From NCBI GenBank assembly GCA_001632425.1, contig KV425574.1, positions 249,232 to 313,231 of the forward strand: a stretch of DNA of 64,000 nucleotides. The letters run 5' to 3'. Below, piece after piece: positions 46,316 through 57,238 of this stretch. The notes beneath the pieces were generated by a model, which saw nothing but the letters and a program-made list of their open reading frames with translations, searched no databases and was not told the DNA's origin. Origin of the DNA: Neolentinus lepideus HHB14362 ss-1. Its lineage: Eukaryota; Basidiomycota; Agaricomycetes; Gloeophyllales; Gloeophyllaceae. Position 1 is the first letter of the stretch; the number at the start of each line of letters is the position of its first letter. Both the position numbers and the translations under genes were made by a program.

Positions 46316-49300
46316 TTACAAACCTAGCTCTTCGTGCACGTTACCCTGCTCAAGGATCTCATTGTCGAATGTCGAGGTGACGACCTCTGTCTCATCTGCT
46401 TCGGGGACAACATGCTCAAGCACTGTAGGAATGTCATGTGACTATACTGCAGACGAAGATAATATGAGATGCGTACCTTCCGGACTCGGTTGGTTTCCGA
46501 TAACATCTTCGGTACTTGGCGCTTTCGCAATAGATTCAGATACTTGCGATGATGCGGGTTCGGCAGCAGGATGAGAAGTAGCTGGCTCTGCTCCCACTGG
46601 CTCAGGGACAACTGACTGTACCTCCGCCGTCTGGGGGGACACAGTCTCCGGCTCAGGTTCGGATGCTACGGGACGCTCTGGAACTTCAGTTACATCAACT
46701 CCATTCGAGCTGGCGAGCGTGGGCTCCGTAACAGTGGGTTCCGCCGCTGATTCCACTTCTGCCTCTGCTTCTGGAGTCTCGTGCTCTTCCGTTTCTGCAG
46801 ATGGAACATTGGGTTCAGCAACGTCCTGGGGAGCATCGACGAGCTGGTCTGGCCCGGCGTTCGCGGGTGCCACTTCTACCACTTCTTCAGGCGGCGCACC
46901 CTCTTCCACCAGCGCGAATTCTTCACCAGTAGCAAGTTCCTTGGCAAGTACAGATCCCTCTGCGCCAGTAGAAGGCTCAACGTAGGCCGCCTGCACTTGC
47001 ACTTCGTCAGCAGCAGCAGCAGCAACTGGCTCGCTGCTCGCCAACGCTAGCTGAGGGCCTGGCGTTGCTCCCGACATGACCACAGTCTCTGGAGCAGGTG
47101 GCAATGCTTCGCCTGTAGCATCTACTGGGACAATCGCGGCCGGGACAGTGTTCGCATTCTCTGTGCTCTTGCCTTCGATCAGGATATCCTTCTCCTGACT
47201 GGCAAGCGGAGTCTCCGAAACAACGGCTGCAGCAGTGGCTACTGGACTCTCGTCCTCCGCAGGGAGTGGTATTCGCTCCAGCTCAAGCGTTGTTTCCGCC
47301 GGCGCAGGCTGTTCAGTCGCTAATACCGTTGGCTCTTGCCCTTCCGCAGGAGGCGATGGAGACGCAGCTTCCGCAGCTGCCGATTCCTTCTCTTCAGCTT
47401 GCGCAGCAGCGAGCACGCCGGCTCCCACTTTGGCAGTGGCGACAGCAGCAACAGCATCTTTCAAGCCGTGCCCATTTCCAGCTTTCACGTCCTCGTGGAC
47501 CTTTTCATCTTCCTCAGGCAATACCTCACCCATCTCGCCCACCCGCACGCCCTTACCTACCTTCTCCTTCTTCTTGAGCCCCCCCGAAAAAGTTTGCTCA
47601 TTATCCTTGTTCCCAAAGAGACTAAACTTCCTCTTGCCAATAGAGAATGTCGAGCTCTTCCTCCCACCCGCCGACTGCGTCGACGGTCTAGGGGAGGACG
47701 GTCGGGGCGACGGCATTGGCTCGGGCGGGTGCACCAGCGTTTCCTCGATAACAAGCCACCCGAACGCCTTAAACTCCGGCACGGCGCTCTTCAGCTGGCA
47801 TACCACGAAGCTCGGCCAGTCCGCCGAGATAGGGTCCGTAAGCGCATCGCTCCAGAAGTCGATGAACGCCTCGTCCAGCTGGACCACGCTCACAAGAGTG
47901 GACTTCGGCGGCTTGATAGGGCTGATGGGCGTCGATGGCGATGGAGTCTGCGAGCTCGCTGTCCCCCTGCCTCTCTCAGGTGGGGAGGATTTTCTCCTTG
48001 GTGAAGACTTAGGTCTGGCGAGATTAGCAGGAGGACTAGTAACCTCAACGTCCTTATCCATTAGGGTCAACGCGAGCTTAGTTCCATTGCTTGACTCTCC
48101 GAACCCAGTAGTAGAGAACTGTGCCCAATCCGTCGCGCCGGTGCCACCATACACCTGGTGAGCCTTGGATGTCGATCCAGAAACGTCCTTTGCGTGACCA
48201 TTCGTCTTCCCCTTGTCGAAGTCGCCTGCGGACGCCGCACGGGATCTTGATACGGGTTCGTTAACGCGGATAATTGGAGAAGGCGACAAGAGAGCCGCAG
48301 ACGGGGGCGGAGACGAATCCGTACTCGATCCCTCCTTTTCCGCGGGAACAAGCGACAGTAGCCGTACAGTCTCATCAGCAAATATACTGGAGAGCAGACG
48401 CTGAGAACTGGCATCTATTTCGCCCGACTGCGCCTTACCCTTGATAGCGCTCCACACGGCATCATCGTCGCCTTGATGCACAGACTCGGAGCGGAAGGCT
48501 GCAGTGATTATGCCAAGGGGGTCCTGCTTGAGTTTGAGACTGGTCTCACGCGGCACCTCTATCTCGATGCGGACGTATAAGGCGTCGTACTTGCGCGTGG
48601 AGAATCGAGGCCTCGCCAGCATCCCGTCTGTTGACTTGTCGTATGGATACTGGGCTACGAGCTCGGTGAGACGCTTAGGCATGCGCTGCTTCAAGGCCTC
48701 GTCCCTGCCGAGAATACTTTAATTTGAATATATTACACTACGTGAGTAACTTACCGAATCTTTGCCAAAAATAAGTGCTCAAGGACTCGACCAGCCCATT
48801 CCCAACGAGCATAGAACCGTTTCCAGTCGTCAGAGCCTTCAACACGCTTGGCCGTTAGTAACCACAATCCGAGGAACTTGGTCAGTTTGCTGCCGGAGAT
48901 GCCATTCGCCTCTCCATGCGCCGCGAGGGAAGAAACGATGTCTAAGGTAACAGAGAGCAAGTCAGCGTGCGGTGGTGGCAACAAAGGCACAAGCTTTGTT
49001 GAGTAAGCGGCGGGGGGATACGACGCCGCCTTCTCAGCCTCGTAGAACGTAGTGTACCAGGAGGGGTCTTTGCCGAAAGAGTCCGTTTCGAACTTGAGAT
49101 GCCGCAGGCCCCAGCGAAGGACGGCCGCAATGTCGTGGGGGGAACGTGTGTACCCAACCTCGGACTCAAATTTGGAAGGGTCGGGAGTATTAGAATTTAA
49201 GGAGTGAATGAACAGTGAGATGAGTCGGCGTTGCGTATCAGGTGAAGCAGAATACCAGTGCGGGTGCATAACACCCAGAGTTTGGAGGCCTGCATCGTGT

Positions 49301-49809
49301 TAGGTTCATTTAATGAATGATGTATGCGCCGACGCACCTCGATCGACGATCGCCTGAGAGCATGTCTGGACAAGCACGAGCGCCTCCGCAGGCGTCAGCC
49401 TCTTCTCCCCAATGACCGCGTCGCTTAGTGTGATGCGACTGTCTGGGTCCGCCTCAAACACCGACTCAAGCTGTTGCAAGCTCCTTTCATCCTTCAGGCT
49501 TGGAAGGTTCAGCGACAAATGCGGCGGCTCCTCCACGCGCTTGGAAGTCTCGAGAATAGGGGAAGTGGCACCCGACCTGACCCTAAAGACCGCCGGGAAG
49601 CCGCCCTCCCTCTCCTTCTCCTTCTGCTTGGACTTTTCCTTCTCCTGGGCCCGCTCAGCAAAGTTGGCTGCCGACGGCGAGACGGAGGGCGAAACGGCCT
49701 CGAACTTGCCCTCGAGCAGCGACGACTGCGTGGATCCCCGCTTCGGCTGCTTGGACGACTCTTTCTCGTCCTTATTACGTCCAAAGACCTTGTTCAGAAA
49801 CGAGGGCAT
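46316..49809 (-). CDS. MSB1: Msb1/Mug8-type cell-polarity protein with long low-complexity tail
   Basis: Exons 49338-49809, 48755-49289, 46477-48716 and 46316-46422 give 1117 residues. Msb1 proteins act with Rho GTPases and formins in polarised growth and budding. The N-terminus MPSFLNKVFGRNKDEKE is followed by a charged Ser-rich segment, and the Msb1 domain spans about residues 120-480. It includes LTPAEALVLVQTCSQAIVDR, PHWYSASPDTQRRLISLFI, SPHDIAAVLRWGLRHLKF and LGLWLLTAKRV. The second half, roughly 500 residues, is Glu/Ala/Pro/Val-rich and strongly acidic (for example VEEGAPPEEVVEVAPANAGP), probably disordered. A Ser/Pro-rich linker separates the two. Long frames on the opposite strand here are a by-product of this composition. 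Confidence 0.85.
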
Positions 49810-51068
49810 AGCGTGTCCTTAGTTGAACACAGGACTGCCAAACGTCAATTTCGCTAGATTTCGCTCTCCACAGTGGAACTTACCTGGGAAAGCTGCCTTA
49901 TTGATAATATGGGAGGTAGCCGGGAGCAGGGCAGCAGCAAGGTCGCTCCGACCTCGTCAATGTCGACGGCGGCGTCCGAAAAGCGTGTCTGTGCCACGTG
50001 CGGGCTCGATTGGGCCGCTATAGTAGCGCTCGTTCAGCTTCTCGGATTTATCCTTACATTCGACAGCATGCCCGCGTTTCAAATTTCAGGACCTGGACGG
50101 AGGAACATGCTTGTCGACTTCGTGTTCATTTTTCCTGCTCAAAATCATATTCGGTGATCTATTCCGGGAACGATGCAGGTGGATCACGGATTACGCGCAA
50201 CACGATGATTGTTGACAAGCAGTGAATAGGTCTAAAGAACGCTTTATACCGAGGAGCTAGGTCTGAATGGTATGCTACTAATGATGCAACGATGAGGGAT
50301 TAATGAACGCTGCAGCATTAGTAGGAGCGCATGAACTCTATCATGTCATCCTGGGACTTAGGACGCCCTCGAAGAATGGCCATGGAAGGACTAGCACGCT
50401 CCGTCGAGGGGATTGATGCTCTCTTCCTATTTCTGACATTTCATGGAATACAGTGTGAGGCATCCATTCATGGCCATGTCAGTGCTCGTGATTGGGTTTG
50501 GGTCAGGAGGTGGTAGGTACAGGCCGCCTTCAATGGATGTTCGTCATATCGGTGCCCGGCAGGTTCCTAATCCTCACAATCTGCTGCCCGGCACACGTTA
50601 TGGCCACACAAGTAAAGACGGTGACATACTGCGCGAGATTGCATGACGAACTGGAAGGTCGGGTCGATCCAGTATGTGCTAGTGGCTTTCAGCTGTCGTT
50701 TAGCCCTACAATCAGGAACTATCGCCGAAAGCTGGATCCGAGCTCACCAAACCCCCAAAAATCCATTCATCCTCCATTCACGTCGAGAACGCGATTAAGG
50801 TCGCTCGAACGGCTGCTTCAAAACATTAAGCTTACGCATTCCGGCCCGATAGGCGTTTTGAGACACCTGCCTTACGATTGAACGGTTACCCTCGGACGGC
50901 GAATGCTGTCAAACTATCATATTACCTCTCCGACAACATGAGTTGTTTCCTGATTCGGTGAGGTATGCTGACCATACCGAAGCTAGAGCAAAATGCCAAG
51001 TGGGGATCGCCTCTGACCGAGGACATACCACATTCCGCATTCCGTACTGGACTCTTCACGTCTGCGTT
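49810..51068. other. Intergenic region, about 1.2 kb, no gene resolved
   Basis: It contains the MSB1 promoter and the region before the SDR pseudogene. Frames of 60-130 codons (for example 50492-50881) lack motifs. No repeat was noticed. Confidence 0.45.
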
Positions 51069-51523
51069 ATGCCTTCATCCGTTCTTTTTGTCCTTGGCGC
51101 AGGTTCCAACATTGAGCTCAAAGTCGCTTGCAAATTTCCGAAGCATGGTTATCAAATGGCACTGGCAGCTCGCAGTCCCAGCGTCGAGATGGTTGAAGTC
51201 GGACATCTAGTCATCAAGACTGACTTCTCCAATTCGACGCTGTCGTGTCCGCCTTCGCGCAAGTCAAGGGATGTCTCGGAATACCCAGCGTTATCGTATA
51301 TAATGGCAGGTGTCATTAGCTAGACTCGCTCAAATAATGCTCCTGCACAGCTTATTTATTGCATGCATCGCCCGAGGGCCACCCTCTATCCATTTCGGTG
51401 GCAGATTTTGTCACTGGCCTCATCGTGAACACTACCGGTGCATACTCAGTCGCCCAGGACGCAGTCGAAGGCTTTCAGCAGCTGCTCGCGATTGCCGCTA
51501 GGACGTTTATCTACACTGAATAA
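51069..51523 (+). pseudogene. Decayed SDR-like copy B
   Basis: MPSSVLFVLGAGSNIE, KHGYQMALAARSPSVE and LVIKTDFSN match the first exon of copies A and C. Near 51230 the frame shifts: the continuation FDAVVSAFAQVKG is in another frame, up to VIVYNG at the usual exon end. After a short intron the second exon keeps HPLSISVADFVTGLIVNTTG and TFIYTE but ends in a stop at 51521-51523, where the others read TFIFTGN. The rest of the gene is missing. The glycine motif is also altered (GAGSNIE for GAGPxVG), so this is a truncated, frameshifted pseudogene. Confidence 0.8.
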
Positions 51524-51869
51524 CATATATTAACAAGGGTATTTGAGCCTGGTATAATCGACGACCCGGACATTTCTTACTGCAGCACAGATAGCTTGGC
51601 CATGCTGCCTGAGAACAATCAGATTGCGTCGCGCAACGAAGCTTGATTGTGGTGAGGGAATGCTGAGATGTGTTGGGCTTTACGAAAAGTGATGCTTACA
51701 TTCCCATATATTAGATATTTCTAACCCTCTCCACCCGACTCGCCGTTAGTCCTGTTACAAATTGCGTCTTTGACACGATCTATCGCGATCTTTCACGGAG
51801 ATAGATGCACAAAATTGGCTGCTTATTCTAATCATCGAAAGCAATCTACTCGCTCACAACGTATCCTGC
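51524..51869. other. Spacer between SDR pseudogene B and SDR copy C
   Basis: This 0.35-kb gap lies between a decayed and an intact tandem copy in the same orientation and must hold the promoter of copy C. TTAACAAGGGTATTT at 51529-51543 may be a remnant of the lost third part (LNKG-like), but this is weak. Confidence 0.4.
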
Positions 51870-52699
51870 ATGTCCTCGCCGGTTCTCCTCGTTCTCGGCG
51901 CAGGCCCGAACGTGGGGTTGGCTGTAGCTCGCAAATTCGCAAAGCAAGGCTACAAAGTTGCGCTTGCAGCTCGCAATCCTAACGACGAAGTCTCAAAGGC
52001 AGCTGACTTGGTTCTCAAAGCGGACTTCTCTGACCCCAGCGCCGTTGTGTCTACATTTGATAAAGTCAAAGAGAAGCTCGGAATCCCTACTGTGGTCGTG
52101 TACAATGGTGAGCACATACAGTACGCGTTCTTTCGCTATCCCTCAGGTGCTCAAAAATCGGTGCTGTCTGGATGTAGCATATTCTGTCCACTTAACCCCA
52201 GAAGACCCCTTCTCAATCTCTGTAACGGACTTCAATACCGATATGGTAGTGAACACAACGAGCGCCTTCGCGGCGGCTCAAGAGGCCACCAGGGGCTTTG
52301 ACCAGCTCCCCGCAGACGCATCGAAGACATTCATCTTCACCGGCAATAACCTGAATATCCCTGGGCGCCGGTTACTCGTTGCCACCAGTTCGGGCACGGG
52401 GAAGTCGGCCACTGCACATTTCATAGCCAACGCTGCCTCCGCAAACCTTAGCAAGGGCTATAAGTACGTCCGATAATCTACGAAAACGACATTCGAAATG
52501 TTCACACTATCCTTTCAGATATTACTACGCTGATGAGCGTACCCCAGAAGGCGAAACCGTCAAGTTTGATAACAGTGGAGATGCCCACGGAGAGTTCTAC
52601 TATGACTTGGCGCAGGACCCGAAGCAGGGCGCGTGGCTTGCAACATTTGTAAAGGGCAAGGGCTATGTGGATTTCTCTGCTACAGATCGGGGATATTGA
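51870..52699 (+). CDS. Divergent short-chain dehydrogenase-like protein, copy C
   Basis: Exons 51870-52107, 52178-52463 and 52519-52699 give 234 residues. The start MSSPVLLVLGAGPNVG carries the Rossmann glycines. VKEKLGIPTVVVYNGEH leads to the first donor, followed by DPFSISVTDFNTDMVVNTTS and KTFIFTGNNLN. Again no Tyr precedes the Lys of GTGKSATAHFIANAAS by four positions. The end is YYYADERTPEG and GYVDFSATDRGY. Intron positions match copy A exactly. The gene is intact and lies downstream of a decayed copy on the same strand, so the family has expanded by local and dispersed duplication. Its 3' end faces the SurE-type gene, with 243 bp between stops. Confidence 0.84.
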
Positions 52700-52942
52700 T
52701 AAGTCCGGATACGTGATCGCGTCAACTCTTCTATCAGTCACTTTGAAATCAACTGAGACTCCTTTTGACGAAAATGGAGTATTTATCTCAATATCCTGAT
52801 GAAAGAGACCATTACAATGATGATGGGCGCCACCTCCACTGCTATCGAGTTCAACATTGGCATAAAGCTCTTCCATGCCGATGGACATGAAACCAGATGT
52901 TCTTCCAGTGACAATATTCCAGTATAATGGTCGATATCATGT

Positions 52943-54144
52943 CTAGGAATCGTAACAAGTCAAAAAGTTCCCGAGCCGGTTCAACACGAATTCCTGCGTT
53001 GCTGCATCTACATCCGCCTTCGTGCTCGCGTTGTAGACACTGACACTGGCGTAGCAGCCTCCAACGACATCGCTCTCCGCAGGGAGGTGAGTCGTGCCAC
53101 AAGTCTGTACGTCTGTGGCTGAGCTGTCACTCAGAATTCTAGTCAGCACGAACTCGTAGTCCGACGCGGAGGAGCAGTCGGAGAGGGAGGGGTAGTTGAC
53201 GTTGAGAACGATGCCCGTGGGGAGGTAGGGCGCTGGAGATGCGAGGAGTGCGTTGACGAGATCGACTGTGGCAGCAGAATAGACCTGCGCTGCAAGAGTG
53301 TCGGTAGATGAGGGAGACGAGGTGAGCGTGGTGTACGAGATTTGGGAAAGGGAGGAGCCCGAGCCGGAGAAAGAGATCGAGGGGATTCCCTCAAGGGCGG
53401 CTTCGCATGCGGCACCACTGTGAAGAGAATCGCAAATTGTTGCACGGGTTTAGTGGTGAATAATGTGTTCAGCTTACACAGTTCCAGAAATTTGGACCGT
53501 TGAACCCAAGTTGTCTATGTGAAGCATGAAGAGTTGATTGATGTGCCTAGAATAACTAGTAGAGATGCTTACTTCCAACGTTAGGCCCGCTCACGACGAA
53601 GTCAGGTTGTGATCCATTGAAGAACTTAGGCGCCAAAGTTTGTATTCCGTATCTCGCGGAGTCCACACTTTGTAACCTTAATGGATTTCATACTGCGGTG
53701 TATGTGCTGATACACTCACGGATAGCCATTGACATAGTTCAAAGTCGCTTCAGGCAGATACTGTCTCAGTCAAAGATCAGTAGATCAAACATGTCTGCTT
53801 ACGATCAGTGGCGTTATAGCCCTCAGCTGGCGAACCCGTCGGGCAAGTGTCGTATTCACACGGTTCAGTGAGAGTGGTAGGCGTAGTCGTCGATGAGCCG
53901 GTGCCGGACTTATTCTCCGCCGGGCACGATAGGACAACCTGCAAATACACGCCGTGTGAATAATGAAATTCGATACATATTGAACGGTGCGTACGTTATA
54001 TCCAGCTTCCTTCAATGCATCGTTCTGAGCCCGAATCATAGCAACCGCCCACCCATCATCGTTCGTAAGCAGGATGTTCGTAGCGAACGAGCCTGAGACC
54101 AGGATGATGACCGAAAAAAGAGACTGCCAGCGGAGCGAATACAT
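52943..54144 (-). CDS. Secreted SurE-type nucleotidase/acid phosphatase, copy 1
   Basis: This belongs to the SurE family of 5'/3'-nucleotidase and acid phosphatases. The start MYSLRWQSLFSVIILVSGSF is a signal peptide, followed by NILLTNDDGWAVAMIRAQND, which holds the metal-binding N-D-D of SurE. Further blocks are GYNVVLSCPAENKSGTGSS, EPCEYDTCPTGSPAEGYN, SLSQISYTTLTSS and the C-terminal LTRILSDSSATDV, GGCYASVSVYNASTKADVDA and GNFLTCYDS. Cysteines in conserved places suggest disulfides, as expected for a secreted protein. Several short introns break the gene. The second copy at 60877 is similar over its full length. Substrate is unknown; phosphate release outside the cell is an inference. Confidence 0.83.
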
Positions 54145-55171
54145 TACGACTTGTCAAACTGCACCGGTCGAATATTTGCTCCACGAGCAAGGGCTTTTAT
54201 ATCGTGAGGCTGACTAGTATTGCACGGTCCCTTGGCGTCGTGTGCTACCAGACCATACGGTCAAGGTCGCACGTTCATGCAAGAAGCATGTCGTTTTCGA
54301 CGCTGATTTGGTGGATAAATGCGGTCGCCAGTGCTGCCGGAGGAGAGGAACGTTGCATGACAATGCATGACGGTCTGTGGCTTACGCTCAGCTTGAAGCT
54401 GGGCGCCTCAAATTGTCACTGCACTAAAAACGTCGGCGCCTCGGTCAGTAATATCATGAGACTACGGGCTTGGTCACGAATATACCTTTACTAGTGATGA
54501 CTGTATCAGTGCTAGACTAGTTGACATGTCCTCTGTAGTCTGTGGGACGCAGACGCGGAGACGCCATCGAGTGTCGTAAACGATCTATTCTAGATATCGG
54601 ATTCCTGTCTAGATTTGTTGTATTCTCAGGAGATCTTGCCGTCACAAGATCTTCCATCGTATGTTGCTGCGGATGCCCAAGACAAGTCAATCTGTGAGGG
54701 TACAATGACTGTATGCCTGGAAGAGAGAGCCTTGATATCGCCCATTCCAGAAGGCACTAGGTTCAGGAATCTGATGCATTTTCCGTGAAGCCACGACAGA
54801 AAAGCATGTATTGTGGGAATACTGGTCTCGGGGACCTCAAGCATAAAAACGCAAATTCGACCAAAGCTGAAAGGGGGTTCGAGACATCGTAGGTAATCCA
54901 CTCATGTCCCTGTTTCGTCGACATTGGGTACGAACTAATATTCGTATGGATACATCGGAAGGCTTCCCACAAGCGGATACGTTGTGCACACGATATGGGG
55001 TTCCGAGGTCCAGGTAAGGGTCCATCGCGGGTCCATCGTGGGTCCATCATGGGTCCACTGCGGGACCTGATTAAGACTGGCACCGGAAATGCGGGCGAGT
55101 TTCAAATACTGTTAATTACTTCAAGTCGGTGTCGTCGTCGCGGTTCGTGGTCAGATTGCGATCCCATTGCA
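54145..55171. other. Intergenic region SurE copy 1 / Kelch gene
   Basis: Divergent genes flank this 1-kb stretch. It contains the 11-bp tandem repeat at 55018-55061. No frame here has a motif. Confidence 0.45.
55018..55061 (+). repeat. Minisatellite, four copies of an 11-bp unit
   Basis: GGGTCCATCGC, GGGTCCATCGT, GGGTCCATCAT and GGGTCCACTGC follow one another, then GGG. The array ends about 110 bp before the Kelch gene start, so it lies in the promoter or 5' leader. Unit changes are mostly at the last three bases. Confidence 0.8.
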
Positions 55172-56771
55172 ATGGCGCCTGTTTCCGACGTCGCACTCGA
55201 CGACGAGCACCGCCTGAAGCAGCCCATTCCCTCACCATACTATATGCCCGGGCCAGCCACCGCTTCCAGTAGCACTCTGCCTACTCGCGACCTCCCTTCT
55301 CAACCAGCATCACCCTTTAGACCATCACCGCAAACGCTACGAAATGGGGGCACCTCGAGCTCAAGGTCGTTAAGGAGGGACAGAGAGCGGGAACGAGAAA
55401 GGGAAGCATCGACAAAGAGCGAGGCTTCATCGTCCAGAAAGTCTGCCGCAGCGACGACGAACGGCAGAGCGAGTTCGCCTTTTACCACCACAAAACAAGA
55501 GACGAAGGAGTCGAGCAAAAACAATGCGAAGAGTAAGGGCTCGTCAAGTTTGGCACCGCAGCAGCGAATACGGACGAACCCCCACCTTATATACGACCCC
55601 AACGCGGAGCTTGCACCCGCCGCGGTCATGTACTGGAGCCGTGCGCCGGTCTATGGTGCATTGCCCATGCGGGGAATGCGCGCGCACAGCGTCACGCTAG
55701 TGGATAACATCGCATGGCTATTCGGCGGATGCGATGATAAGGGATGCTGGCAGGATGTCTACTGCTTCGACACAGGTGCGTGGTGGACCCACACTTCTCT
55801 TCGATGTCGTACGCTAGACTAGTTGTGTGTGCCAGAAACGCTACAATGGTCCCACCCCGAAATGGTGGGGGACATCCCGCCGCCATGTCGAGCGCATACT
55901 GCCACGCTCGTTGACAAGCGGCTCGTGATCTTTGGAGGCGGCCAGGGCCCCGTGTACTACAACAGCGTGTATGTCCTAGACACTGTTACACGGCGGTGGA
56001 CGCAACCTGTATTTCCTCCTGATGCGGAGGGTCCTGCTCCGCGACGCGCGCACACGGCGGTGCTCTGGAGCGGCAAGCTCTGGGTGTTCGGTGGAGGGAA
56101 TGGCATGCAGGCACTGAACGATCTCTGGACGCTCGAGGTCGGCGGACCGATAGAGCGCATGCGGTGGGAGCAGGCCGAGACATACGGGAAGAAACCCAAT
56201 CCACGCGGTTACCATACTGCGAACCTGGTCGGTGAGGTGATGATTATTGTTGGCGGAAGCGATGGGCGAGAGTGCTTCTCGGATATTTGGTGCTTGAATC
56301 TTGGTGCGGATGACTACTATATATTACCCATGCCTACTTAGTAATTCACTCGTCTGTCGCAGTCTCGCGAATATGGACGCAGATCAAACCGGACACACCC
56401 TACCGCAGGTTGTCACACAGCTCGACCCAGATCGGATCGTTTCTGTTCATTACGGGCGGGCACGACGGTAACAAGTACACCTCTGAACTTCTCCTTTTCG
56501 ACCTCGGTACGTTCCCTCCACTGTTTCTGTCAATTCACCTGAGTGACGGATGGTCTTTGTCAATCTAGTCTCCTTCCAGTACGAGCCCCGCAAAACGCTT
56601 GGCAAAGCCCCTTCTCCTCGGGGCTATCACGTTTCCATTCAAGCTGACTGCCGCCTGTTCATCTTCGGTGGTTTCAACGGGCACGATGTTTACGACGACG
56701 TGCACATGCTCGACCTCGCCGGCGCAGCCTACCTCCCCCAAGTTGCTGCCTTCAAAGTCGAATTCCCATGA
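55172..56771 (+). CDS. Kelch-repeat protein
   Basis: Exons 55172-55775, 55836-56303, 56363-56506 and 56569-56771 give 472 residues. The first 140 or so are Ser/Arg/Lys-rich and likely disordered, including a run of alternating Arg-Glu. Then at least six kelch repeats form a beta-propeller: RGMRAHSVTLVDNIAWLFGG, CRAHTATLVDKRLVIFGGG, RRAHTAVLWSGKLWVFGGG, RGYHTANLVGEVMIIVGGSD, RRLSHSSTQIGSFLFITGGH and RGYHVSIQADCRLFIFGGF. Such proteins are scaffolds in polarity, signalling or vacuole-related roles in fungi. No enzyme domain or membrane helix is seen, so the partner is unknown. It is alone between the SurE and dehydrogenase genes. Confidence 0.88.
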
Positions 56772-57238
56772 GCACTATACCCCCATAATCCACGATCAAG
56801 ACTATCACGATATTGGAATGACTTGACTATAGGCTGGATGATCCCTCGCATGCTCCCATCACTATCATCCACAAGTATGGTATTAGTTCGTATAATGCTG
56901 AGGATACATTTCGTTCTAGTGACTGGCTGACGGTGTGTATTGCTTGGAGTTCCGGAAGGCCCCTTGAGTTCGTATTATTGTTTTGTCCCAATTGTGCACA
57001 TCCTCATCCCATTTCCATTATACCTGTATCCAAGGCATCGCATTTCGAGAGCAAGTATTTCGGTTTTTATGTGTTGTACATTTTACCTACATATTTTACC
57101 CAATACACACCCATCTGTCTTTACTCGGAGTAGGCTGTGACAAGACGTGGCTTCAAGTTGCAGCCGTAAGGTTCCTCTTGCATCTCATTGAGCCCACATA
57201 CTCTCGACTAGCTTGGTATTTATCTGCAAATTAAAGAA
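56772..57238. other. Convergent intergenic region
   Basis: Both the Kelch gene and the FMN dehydrogenase end here. The stretch is AT-rich, with tracts such as TACATATTTTACC. Nothing else was recognised. Confidence 0.5.

Noticed and set aside
47235..48161. 308-codon open frame on the plus strand
   Set aside because: It is antisense to the low-complexity Glu/Ala/Pro region of MSB1; the reverse complement of such codons rarely makes stops. It reads as Ser/Ala runs without a domain.
53143..53445. Minus-strand frame of 100 codons rich in Pro/Ser/Arg
   Set aside because: It is another frame of the SurE copy 1 exon, where the real frame reads SLSQISYTTLTSS and the conserved C-terminal part.
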